A stretch of DNA of 14,486 nucleotides from JBPCPM01 sp050999155 (GTDB taxonomy: Bacteria; Actinomycetota; Thermoleophilia; Solirubrobacterales; 70-9): assembly GCA_050999155.1 (NCBI GenBank), contig JBPCPM010000020.1, positions 1-14,486 on the forward strand. Direction: 5' to 3'. Positions 8,486 through 13,364 of the stretch are shown in pieces (position 1 is the first letter of the stretch; each line of letters opens with the position of its first letter). Below the pieces are notes generated by a model. It was given only the letters and a program-made list of their open reading frames with translations. It was not told where the DNA came from and made no database searches. Made by a program: the position numbers and the translations under genes.

Positions 8486-8976
8486 CGGCCGGGACCGAAC
8501 CGGCGAGCCATCTGGGCGATCAGCTCGTCGACGAAGCGCTTGCGGTTCGTCGGGCCCAGGTCGGCGAACCACCCTGGGGAGCGGCGCGCGCCGAGAGGAA
8601 GCCTGAAGATCTGCAGCTTTTCGACGCCCCGCAGGTCGACGCCCGCCAGGTCGACGAGCTCAAGACCAACCGGCACGACGCGGCCGGTGGTCATGATCGC
8701 CGGCAGCTCGACGTCGTCGATGAAGGAGCTGTCGAAGAAGTTCGGGCTGAGCAGGAGGAGCCCGAAGGCCGACCGGTCCAGCTCGGCAGAGATCCGCGCC
8801 TCCCATGCCTCGCCCACCAGCAGTGCCCGGTCGTCCCAGAGCTCGAAGCGGGCGTCGCTGCGAATGCGACCCCTCGGTCCGAAGAGCCGGGCGATCTCCG
8901 CGGCCAGCGCGGCGTCAGCGTGCGCGTAGCTCAGGAACCCGTCGAAGGTGGGAACGCTCGCAAGGCTGGTGGCCAC
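8482..8976 (-). CDS. stand-alone TIR-domain protein (putative NADase)
   Basis: A 164-aa protein made almost entirely of one TIR domain. Visible motifs are FDGFLSYAHAD (11-21), RFELWDDRALLVGEAWEARI (43-62), a strand FGLLLLSPNF (71-80), SSFIDDVELP (83-92) and VVPVGLEL (100-107). Glu59 in the GEAWEAR stretch lines up with the catalytic Glu of NAD-cleaving TIRs such as SARM1 (GKFED), so NAD+ hydrolysis or cyclic ADP-ribose production is plausible but unproven. A basic helix FVDELIAQMARRF closes it. The start is GTG 8976: it lies 6 nt after a TATGAT hexamer, which fits a leaderless mRNA, and no Shine-Dalgarno is present. It is the first gene of a two-gene operon; its stop overlaps the start of the NACHT gene. 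A DLAGVDLRGV stretch (109-118) looks like a pentapeptide-type turn. Confidence 0.88.
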   Translation of the reverse strand: MATSLASVPTFDGFLSYAHADAALAAEIARLFGPRGRIRSDARFELWDDRALLVGEAWEARISAELDRSAFGLLLLSPNFFDSSFIDDVELPAIMTTGRVVPVGLELVDLAGVDLRGVEKLQIFRLPLGARRSPGWFADLGPTNRKRFVDELIAQMARRFGPGR

Positions 8977-8982
8977 CAGGGG

Positions 8983-9012
8983 ATCATACGCCTTGAGCCT
9001 CGGCCGGGTCTA
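8983..9012 (-). promoter_or_regulatory. putative leaderless promoter of the TIR-NACHT operon
   Basis: On the minus strand TAGACC (9012-9007, a weak -35) is followed after 18 bases by TATGAT (8988-8983), one base off the TATAAT consensus. Six bases (CCCCTG) then separate it from GTG 8976, so transcription would start at or next to the start codon. No ribosome-binding site is seen. Confidence 0.6.
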
Positions 9013-9024
9013 CGGGATCTTCGA

Positions 9025-9045
9025 GAATAGATCGTGAATAGATCG
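9025..9045. repeat. 11-bp-spaced direct repeat upstream of the TIR promoter
   Basis: GAATAGATCG occurs twice (9025-9034 and 9036-9045), one helical turn apart and AT-rich against its surroundings. It sits just upstream of the proposed -35 of the TIR gene, where an activator or operator site would be expected. No binding protein can be assigned. Confidence 0.55.
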
Positions 9046-9162
9046 CCACCCAGGAACGGAGCCGCTACCTGCCCGAACGATCTAGCTTCAGGCTCGGATC
9101 GGCGCGGGGATGCCCGGCGCAGGCCCCAAGTGGAGCAAGGATCGCGTGATCATCGGTTCGTC

Positions 9163-9513
9163 TCAGCTCTCCTCGGCGCGCCGGACGGTCGCACCGCCCT
9201 TGCGGAGGTCGAGCCGGCCGAACCGCCTTTCGAGCAGACTCCCGAGCTTGCGGAGCGCCCCGCTGAAGGCGTCGTCGACGGTGGCGCCATGGTTGGTCAC
9301 CGCGACTGGCTGCTGGCCGGCGGGCCGAGCCTCGATCTTGCACCGCTTGTCCGCACCGCCCCCCTTGCCTGCGTTCTCGTCGGCCAGGTGGACTTCCACG
9401 CGCGTGAGCTGATCAGCGAACCGCGCCAGAGCTGTCTCGGCGTCGCCGACGATCTGATTAGTGAGCATTTCGCTTCCGTCCACGTTGTGGTCGGTGGTGA
9501 CCTCGATGTGCAT
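9163..9513 (-). CDS. HPF/RaiA-family ribosome hibernation-like protein, short form
   Basis: A 116-aa protein starting at ATG 9513, with GGAGGT 4 nt upstream. This places the start inside a much longer open frame whose upstream part is not protein-like. The body matches the S30AE/RaiA fold pattern: MHIEVTTDHNVDGSE, a helix AETALARFADQL, then TRVEVHLADENAGK, DKRCKIEARPAG and QPVAVTNHGATVDDAF with a final helix KLGSLLERRFGRL. HPF-type proteins bind the 30S decoding site and inactivate ribosomes in stress. This copy lacks the C-terminal dimerisation domain of long HPF and ends in a basic tail. It is monocistronic by spacing: 187 bases before the TIR gene and 153 after the ancestral end of the PIN toxin. 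Its presence among toxins suggests a stress-response role, but it may simply be a chromosomal neighbour. Confidence 0.8.
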   Translation of the reverse strand: MHIEVTTDHNVDGSEMLTNQIVGDAETALARFADQLTRVEVHLADENAGKGGGADKRCKIEARPAGQQPVAVTNHGATVDDAFSGALRKLGSLLERRFGRLDLRKGGATVRRAEES

Positions 9514-9722
9514 TCGCACCTCCATATCTAGGAGCCGCGGTGCCGCGACAAGAGCGTCTCGGAGCGGCCATGCCGGCCCGACACGTACGGGTCCGTCGTG
9601 CCGATCCCAACCTACCGCGTGCCCTCGATCACACTCCCCTGGCCGAAGGTCGGTCGCACCCGCCGTCACCGATCGATCACCGTGGGGTGGCGGAGGGCGA
9701 CGGTAGGGAAGTAGGTCCGATA

Positions 9723-10094
9723 TCAAGACGGGTCGCGAGTGAGCAGCTGCAAGCGGGCTACGGCCGCATGGGCGCCGATGAAGAAGTCGGGAAGGGTCGA
9801 GGTCCTCGTCCCCGGACTGCGCCTGTCGTTGAGGAACGCCTTCCCGGCAAGAAACGCTGCTTCCCCGGGCAGCGCCAGGCGCTCGTAGTCCGTCACGGGG
9901 AGGGCGGCGTCGAGATCCTCGATGCGGCTGAAGCGCACCGAGACCTCCGCGTAGATGACAGCATTGATGAACAACGGCCCCTCGTCAGCGAAGCGGGCGA
10001 ACTCGCCGGACGACCACCCGAGCCAGGCTTCGTCCTCCGTCAATACGTCCAGCAGCACGTTGCTGTCGACGAGCGTGCCGACAGGTGGATTCAC
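9723..10094 (-). CDS. PIN-domain VapC-like toxin, C-terminus cut by a TGA
   Basis: A 123-aa PIN ribonuclease of the VapC type. All four acidic positions are present: D10 (LVDSNVLLD), E50 (YAEVSVRF), D103 (LPDFFIGAHA) and D121 (LLTRD). It starts at GTG 10094, whose GTGA overlaps the antitoxin stop. It ends LLTRDPS at a TGA (9725-9723), but the same frame continues YRTYFPTVALRHPTVIDR to a second TGA at 9666. RYRTYFPT is the usual family ending, so the TGA probably replaces a CGA Arg codon. The lost 18 or 19 residues form the final strand. Because the catalytic set is complete the product could still be active, or partly unfolded. The expected substrate is tRNA or mRNA, by family knowledge only. 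Confidence 0.75.
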   Translation of the reverse strand: MNPPVGTLVDSNVLLDVLTEDEAWLGWSSGEFARFADEGPLFINAVIYAEVSVRFSRIEDLDAALPVTDYERLALPGEAAFLAGKAFLNDRRSPGTRTSTLPDFFIGAHAAVARLQLLTRDPS

Positions 10095-10318
10095 GGCTCT
10101 CGGGTCAAGGCCATGATCTGGTCGGTCGTCAGCTGGACATCCCCCCGCCCACGAAGGCGTCCGACGATCCTGCTCCCACGGGTGTCGCCGTTGTCGAGCT
10201 TGCGGATGACGATGCTTTGGTCGTCGCGGTGGAACTCGACCTCGGTGCCGTTGCCGATCCCCAGCTCGTCACGCAGGTGCTTTGGAATCGTGACCTGACC
10301 CTTCTCGCTGACTCACAT
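10091..10318 (-). pseudogene. AbrB/SpoVT-type antitoxin, second codon TGA
   Basis: The frame encodes VSEKGQVTIPKHLRDELGI, then EVEFHRDDQSIVIRKLDN and a tail ending ALTREP at the TGA 10093-10091: a swapped-hairpin AbrB-family antitoxin of normal size (about 75 aa). The only in-frame start candidate is ATG 10318-10316, and the next codon is TGA (10315-10313). The family usually begins MRVSEKGQVTIP, so TGA probably stands where CGA (Arg) was. Downstream of that TGA I see no ATG, GTG or TTG before the conserved core. As written it should not be made, unless an unusual start is used or the base is an error. It would partner the PIN toxin that overlaps it by 4 bases. Confidence 0.65.
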
Positions 10319-10346
10319 GTAGGAATCCTACCGTTCCTACTCCTAC
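10319..10346 (-). promoter_or_regulatory. promoter and operator of the AbrB-PIN pair
   Basis: On the minus strand TAGGAT (10330-10325) lies exactly 6 nt before the antitoxin ATG, as for a leaderless gene. It sits inside the inverted pair GTAGGA/TCCTAC (10319-10331, central base unpaired). Two more TCCTAC copies follow on the plus strand at 10335 and 10341. Repeated half-sites over a -10 suggest autoregulation by the toxin-antitoxin complex. Confidence 0.6.
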
Positions 10347-10379
10347 TCGATCGCTGACCGCCTCGAAGGTGCGGGATTC

Positions 10380-10580
10380 GACGAGCAGCGCATCCTCGAG
10401 GATCGCGGCGAGCGCCTGCTCGCGAGCTTCGGGCGGCAACGCACTGAACGGCCTCGACACCGCTCCGGGTCGGTCTGCGACGCCCAGGACGGCCTGGCAC
10501 AGCCGCAAATACCAGTAGCCGGTGGTGAAGATGGCGTCCCCGCGTCGGCGACCTCATACAGGACGTCCAGCAGCAGCAAG
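10380..10580 (-). pseudogene. decayed gene fragment
   Basis: Protein-like sequence is split between two frames. One frame gives LLLLDVLYEVADAG near 10580-10540; after the GGGG run at about 10541-10544 another gives DAIFTTGYWYLRLCQAVLGV and then SRPFSALPPEAREQALAAIL. A one-base loss in the G run would join them. After that it loses coherence and runs into the promoter of the antitoxin. The pieces remind me of small actinobacterial proteins of the PIN-like type, but I cannot name it with confidence. Its upstream end overlaps the 3' end of the membrane protein gene, as if the two were joined by a deletion. Confidence 0.35.
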
Positions 10581-10982
10581 CACCATCCGAGCGCGTCGAC
10601 GGCTGAAGCGAGCCATATAGGCCACCAAGAGCATGACATCGAACACGACGAGATGAATGGCGACGTCACGGACAGTGCCGAACGCAATCGCAGCAACCAG
10701 CCCCGATCCGATCCACAGGACCCAAGCGCCGTTCAAGTAGCGTTCCCATCGGCAGCGCTCTCGTCGGAGCGTCGTCTCGGCCCACGTAAAGACGGCCTGC
10801 GCCACGCGTTGGTCGGGCACCGTCTCACTCGAGCGAATAAACCTTGCGAACTCGCGACGGCCAGCTCCACTCAGGTCGTTCGCCGGCGAGGACACCCGGC
10901 CGCGGAAAGAGGAGTCTTCACCGCACAGGAGGAAGGATGCCAGCGTCAATGGACCGAAGATGACGAAGAACAGCGGACTCAT
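10554..10982 (-). CDS. small membrane protein of unknown function
   Basis: A 142-aa protein with an N-terminal hydrophobic segment (about 2-20), a charged soluble stretch (21-84, many Arg and Glu) and two close membrane helices (about 85-103 and 107-124), followed by a basic tail (FSRRRAR). The soluble part holds REFARFIRSSETVPDQRVAQ. I recognise no family. ATG 10982 has no good ribosome site, so the start is unsure. Its last codons run into a fragment of another gene, so the C-terminus (AAAGRPV) may not be native. No functional link to the neighbouring toxin genes is visible. Confidence 0.5.
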   Translation of the reverse strand: MSPLFFVIFGPLTLASFLLCGEDSSFRGRVSSPANDLSGAGRREFARFIRSSETVPDQRVAQAVFTWAETTLRRERCRWERYLNGAWVLWIGSGLVAAIAFGTVRDVAIHLVVFDVMLLVAYMARFSRRRARMVLAAAGRPV

Positions 10983-11308
10983 ACCGAAGCGATCGCCGGG
11001 GCCGCCCCGGCCGCGAGGTCGTCCGTCCAGGCCCGCGTCGTCGCCATCCGGACATCATGATGGCGCCTGCCGACAGTCCCAGCGAACCTGCCACCGCCGT
11101 TGCCATTGTCGACCTCGACCTTGGCGGTCCTGAAGGGCGCGAGGCCGGTTCCTCTCTTTGACCTTCCATGACGAGCTACCACACCCCAGCGGCGGGGGTG
11201 CGCGACGAGGTCGACAGAGTCGCCACCGCAGCGAATAGGGCGGCGAGGCCACGCCGTAGGTGTGCTCGCCGGGCCCACCCTGCCACCGACGCCGGGACCA
11301 AGTGCCAG
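10983..11308. other. 326 bases without a supported gene
   Basis: Several frames are open but none gives a protein-like sequence. A minus-strand frame (11278-10979) ends in an ATGA overlap with the membrane protein start, which is suggestive, but its composition (many His, Arg and Gly, no clear core) does not support it. I see no tRNA, array or clear terminator. Confidence 0.4.
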
Positions 11309-11722
11309 TCAGATGGCGACGACCGACACGCTCGGGTGACGCGCAGCGAGACGGCGGAGGTCGTCGGCGTCGTGCGTCGCCACGATCCCGCCGCCGAATC
11401 GAATGGCTGTCGCGACCACAAGAGCGTCGATGGCCATCTCGCTCCCCGCGTCAACATCCGCCAGGAGATGACCTGCGATTCGAGCCATACGGGCGCCCGT
11501 AGTCACGACCTGAGCGAATCCTCGGGCCAGAACCCCATCGATGGCCTCGTCCGCTCCATGGCCGCGGTACAGCTCCACGAGCACTGCCGACGGGATGCGC
11601 ACCGGACTGTTCCGGCGGTGCGCGCTTCGCATCGCGGCGCGGACTCGCTGATGCCGCTGCACGTTCTGTTCGGAACGGGCGAGGGCGGAGACGGCCTCGC
11701 TGTCGAGGACTAGGACGGCCAC
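11309..11722 (-). CDS. PIN-domain toxin
   Basis: A 137-aa PIN protein. The acidic set is visible: D7 (VLVLDSEAVSALAR), E50 (AVLVELYRG), D99 (SEMAIDALVVATA) and D118 with D120 (IVATHDADDL). The length is normal for VapC-like toxins and it ends in a hydrophobic strand VSVVAI. GTG 11722 starts it, overlapping the upstream antitoxin gene by 13 bases, so production is probably coupled to antitoxin translation. Unlike the other two PIN genes in this window it has no visible damage. By family it is an Mg2+-dependent ribonuclease; the target RNA is unknown. GTG as start is supported by the position of LDS near the N-terminus; no strong ribosome site is seen. Confidence 0.85.
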   Translation of the reverse strand: MAVLVLDSEAVSALARSEQNVQRHQRVRAAMRSAHRRNSPVRIPSAVLVELYRGHGADEAIDGVLARGFAQVVTTGARMARIAGHLLADVDAGSEMAIDALVVATAIRFGGGIVATHDADDLRRLAARHPSVSVVAI

Positions 11723-11928
11723 AAGCCGTCGATCTGCTCGACCAGGCCGGCCGGCAGGTCGCCGAATTCATCGTCGAGCTCGGCGAGGTACTCCTCGAGG
11801 ATGTCGCGTTCGAGCTCGTGCTCCACGGCTCGGGCAACGAATCCGCTCAACCCACGGTCGCCCACATGTGACTCCACCCGCGAGGCGAGGTTCTCCTCGA
11901 CGCTGACCGACCATTTCGTCACAGCCAT
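11710..11928 (-). CDS. ribbon-helix-helix-like antitoxin
   Basis: A 72-aa protein starting at ATG 11928. The N-terminal strand KWSVSVEENLASRVESHV and the helix GLSGFVARAVEHELERDI match the strand-helix-helix outline of CopG/RHH antitoxins. The C-terminal part is acidic (EEYLAELDDEFGDLP and a final helix), as expected for the toxin-binding arm. It precedes and overlaps the PIN toxin gene, the usual antitoxin-first order. The start codon is 6 nt after TAGGAT, with no Shine-Dalgarno, so the mRNA is probably leaderless. A perfect 16-bp palindrome covers the promoter, consistent with autorepression by the pair. Confidence 0.8.
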   Translation of the reverse strand: MAVTKWSVSVEENLASRVESHVGDRGLSGFVARAVEHELERDILEEYLAELDDEFGDLPAGLVEQIDGLWPS

Positions 11929-11934
11929 ACCCGA

Positions 11935-11951
11935 ATCCTACCATGGTAGGA
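11935..11951 (-). promoter_or_regulatory. promoter and palindromic operator of the RHH-PIN pair
   Basis: TCCTACCATGGTAGGA (11936-11951) is a perfect 16-bp palindrome. On the minus strand its last bases form the -10-like TAGGAT (11940-11935), 6 nt before ATG 11928. A repressor bound here would block polymerase. The half-sites TCCTAC/GTAGGA are the same as at the AbrB-PIN promoter. Confidence 0.65.
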
Positions 11952-12033
11952 ACCGTGCGGCCCCCGAACCGCCAGGGCAGCAGGACCACCCGCCGGCCAG
12001 GGCAGCAACGCCCCGAACTGCAGCGGTCGTGAG

Positions 12034-12081
12034 TCGGGGAAGGGGGGACTTGAACCCCTGGCCTCAGCGTCCCGAACCCTG
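12034..12081 (-). other. tRNA 3'-half-like sequence, possible attachment site
   Basis: On the minus strand there is an anticodon-arm-like CAGGG TTCGGGA CGCTG (4 of 5 pairs), then a 5-base variable region, then a T-arm AGGGG TTCAAGT CCCCC, then TTCCCCGA like an acceptor 3' strand. The loop TTCGGGA and CCCCGA ending would fit tRNA-Pro(CGG). No D-arm or 5' acceptor strand (CGGGGAA) is found upstream, and the C run is one base too long, so it is not a working tRNA. Integrase core sites usually span anticodon loop to 3' end, as here. Confidence 0.5.
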
Positions 12082-12196
12082 TCCGGACCGATCTCATCCG
12101 TGCTGGTTCGGGCGCTATCGGGCACGAAAGCCCGGGTCAGACGGCATTTCGGGCTGTCCGGTGGTCACCACCAGAAGCCGCTCGAACGCGTACGAG

Positions 12197-12216
12197 TGTG
12201 GTCCGTTTGTGGTCCG
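12197..12216. repeat. paired 9-bp direct repeat
   Basis: TGTGGTCCG occurs at 12197-12205 and 12208-12216, an 11-bp period, about 115 bases from the tRNA-like sequence. Phased short direct repeats beside an attachment core are typical of integrase arm-binding sites. No integrase gene is in the window. Confidence 0.5.
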
Positions 12217-12268
12217 AAACCGTCGTCTCGCTGCGACTGCGGCTTACCGCGGATCGTTCGGGTCGACG

Positions 12269-12541
12269 TCAGGCCGACTCGACCACCGCGCCGTACCGCT
12301 GCTGCGCGGCCTGGGCCGAAGTCCCGAGTATGTCGCCGATGCGTTGCCACGAGAGGCCCTTGCCTCTGGCTGCAGTGACTGCTTCGACCACCTGGCGTTC
12401 GCCGTGCGCCCTCGCGATGGTCGCTCGCTGGAGCAGGTACTCCTCGACGGGTCGCCCATCGCCAGGCTTCGGGTCGTAGTCCTCGAAGCGCTGGGCGAGC
12501 TCGTCGCCGTGATCGATGATGTCTTGGATTGATCGAGGCAT
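12269..12541 (-). CDS. helix-turn-helix protein, probable antitoxin
   Basis: A 90-aa protein starting at ATG 12541, with GGAG 6 nt upstream. The N-terminal half is acidic (IQDIIDHGDELAQRFEDYDP). The C-terminal half holds a clear HTH: AVTAARGKGLSWQRIGDILG (55-74) followed by TSAQAAQQRYG, where GLSW..IG..LG is the common form in small actinobacterial DNA-binding proteins. It begins 3 bases after the stop of the 73-aa gene upstream, so the two form an operon, with the DNA-binding partner second. That order is used by BrnTA- and HigBA-like systems. It may repress its own promoter; the palindrome at 12828-12840 is a candidate site. The antitoxin role is inference from size and context. Confidence 0.7.
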   Translation of the reverse strand: MPRSIQDIIDHGDELAQRFEDYDPKPGDGRPVEEYLLQRATIARAHGERQVVEAVTAARGKGLSWQRIGDILGTSAQAAQQRYGAVVESA

Positions 12542-12544
12542 CGG

Positions 12545-12766
12545 CTACTCCAGGAACTTGGCTCGGGCCGGCATGGCGTGAATGATGAACTCGATGCCCT
12601 CGCCGGCCGCGACGCCGACCTCCAGCAAGGCGGCAGACTCGACGGGGCCGATGAGCATCGTCAGGTCGCCGAGATCAAAGCCTCGGATCGGGTTTCGATG
12701 GGCGTGCAGCATGTCGTCGTCAGGGGCCCCGTGCTTGCGAGCACTCGCGATGATCACCGGGCCCAC
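12545..12766 (-). CDS. small toxin-like protein, unnamed family
   Basis: A 73-aa protein: IIASARKHG, then DDDMLHAHRNPIRGFDL, then LTMLIGPVESAALLEVGVAA and FIIHAMPARAKFL. A short helix with HAHRNP, followed by three strand-like blocks (TMLIGP, LLEVGV, EFIIHAMPAR), resembles a small RelE/BrnT-like fold: compact, with basic and His residues near the ends that could act on RNA. I know similar sequences as unnamed partners of small HTH proteins, and do not assign a family. I chose GTG 12766 because TAACTT lies 5 nt upstream with a -35-like GTGACA 17 bases before it. TTG 12772, with AAGGT upstream, is an alternative. It is first in an operon with the HTH gene. Confidence 0.6.
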   Translation of the reverse strand: MGPVIIASARKHGAPDDDMLHAHRNPIRGFDLGDLTMLIGPVESAALLEVGVAAGEGIEFIIHAMPARAKFLE

Positions 12767-12771
12767 ACCCA

Positions 12772-12800
12772 AAGTTACCTTGACAACCTGCCGATGTCAC
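12772..12800 (-). promoter_or_regulatory. putative promoter of the small-protein/HTH operon
   Basis: On the minus strand GTGACA (12800-12795, 5 of 6 to TTGACA) is followed after 17 bases by TAACTT (12777-12772, a weak TANNNT -10). GTG 12766 comes 5 bases later, so the mRNA may lack a leader. Confidence 0.45.
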
Positions 12801-12827
12801 CGGCCGGATGATCCGCCGCCCCTTCTC

Positions 12828-12840
12828 CAGTTGACAACTG
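12828..12840. promoter_or_regulatory. palindrome CAGTTGACAACTG, candidate operator
   Basis: CAGTTG-A-CAACTG is a perfect inverted repeat about the central A. Its core TTGACAAC recurs at 12780-12787, 51 bases away and inside the proposed promoter of the 73-aa gene. Both lie upstream of an operon encoding an HTH protein, so they could be its binding sites. TTGACA could also be a plus-strand -35, but no plus-strand gene follows. Confidence 0.4.
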
Positions 12841-12856
12841 TCGTTCCCCGGCGCGG

Positions 12857-13036
12857 CTACCGCTGGATTCGGCGGGCACGGCGGACCTCGTCGATCACCT
12901 GCTGAGGGATCGTCGCCGCCCGCGGCAACGTGCCCAGCCGGCCTCGCTCCAGTTGCGCGCTGCCATCGCCGCCATCCTCTACATTCCATGACACGCCGAC
13001 CCGACCGTTCGCCCGGCGCTCGCTGTTGAGCGCCAC
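12857..13036 (-). CDS. possible 59-aa protein
   Basis: From GTG 13036 the frame reads VALNSERRANGRVGVSWNVE, a Gly/Asp-rich turn, then QLERGRLGTLPRAATIPQQV and a basic helix IDEVRRARRIQR before TAG 12859-12857. The sequence has a normal amino acid mix, third positions mostly G or C, and ends in an amphipathic basic helix. No family comes to mind, and no Shine-Dalgarno precedes the GTG. The frame is closed by a TAG shortly upstream (about 13063), so it may be the tail of a broken gene. It lies upstream of the small-protein/HTH operon, on the same strand. Confidence 0.4.
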   Translation of the reverse strand: MALNSERRANGRVGVSWNVEDGGDGSAQLERGRLGTLPRAATIPQQVIDEVRRARRIQR

Positions 13037-13096
13037 CCAGATTGAACACGGGCGGGGCGTCTAGCTAGCGACACGCAGGGCGGAGACGGAAGCGGG

Positions 13097-13267
13097 TCAG
13101 CCTTCGGGTTTCCCTCCGTCGCGCCGCGGGTCAGGGACAGTGATGTGGCGAGAACGCAACCTTCGTTCGAACCCAGCCCCATCTGCCGAGACAGACCCGC
13201 GGTGCCAGTCCAGTCGTTCCTGCGGAAAGGTGGCAGGCAGGTCACCGATATCGAAGCTCAGCTCCAC
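13097..13267 (-). pseudogene. broken small gene, possible frameshift
   Basis: GTG 13267 has a good ribosome site (GAGAAGGG, 6-7 nt upstream) and reads VELSFDIGDLPATF. In this frame it goes on PQERLDWHRG and stops at 13097. The overlapping frame reads FRRNDWTGTAGLS at the same place, and 'FDI..LPATFRRN.WTG.A.L' is a pattern I associate with a small actinobacterial protein family. That suggests a frameshift close to 13220, after which little family-like sequence remains. As written the product is 56 aa. The match is from memory and weak. Confidence 0.35.
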
Positions 13268-13300
13268 GGCGGATCCCTTCTCCCACGGCGCCCGTGCACC

Positions 13301-13320
13301 GTAGGGATCCGTAGGGATCG
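13301..13320. repeat. 10-bp tandem duplication
   Basis: GTAGGGATCC at 13301 is followed directly by GTAGGGATCG, two adjacent near-identical 10-mers. They lie 34 bases upstream of the broken gene's GTG, so the duplication may affect its promoter or be simple slippage. Confidence 0.6.
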
Positions 13321-13364
13321 GGTGGCCCTGAGCGCTGGGCGACCTCAAGGGCCGCGCTACGCAC

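Larger units (their letters stand above)
11952..12268. other. gene-free stretch with mobile-element traces
   Basis: No protein-like frame is seen. The stretch holds a tRNA 3'-half-like sequence (12034-12081), a short inverted repeat GGTGGT-C-ACCACC at about 12161-12173, and a pair of 9-bp direct repeats (12197-12216). Together these look like the left-over end of an integrated element. Confidence 0.45.

Noticed and set aside
6647..8929. Plus-strand open frame of 760 codons
   Set aside because: It is antisense to the NACHT and TIR genes, which carry clear motifs; such long shadows are common in GC-rich genes.
9666..10318. TGA reassigned to an amino acid throughout the genome
   Set aside because: TGA ends the SLOG, TIR and other genes at sensible places, so it works as a stop here.
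10979..11278. Minus-strand 99-codon frame with an ATGA overlap to the membrane protein gene
   Set aside because: The overlap is attractive but the translation lacks a hydrophobic core or any family feature.
12034..12120. A complete tRNA gene
   Set aside because: No D-arm and no matching 5' acceptor strand; only the 3' half is present.
11801..12532. Plus-strand open frame of 243 codons
   Set aside because: It crosses an antitoxin gene, a promoter, the tRNA-like scar and an HTH gene, all better supported on the other strand or as non-coding.
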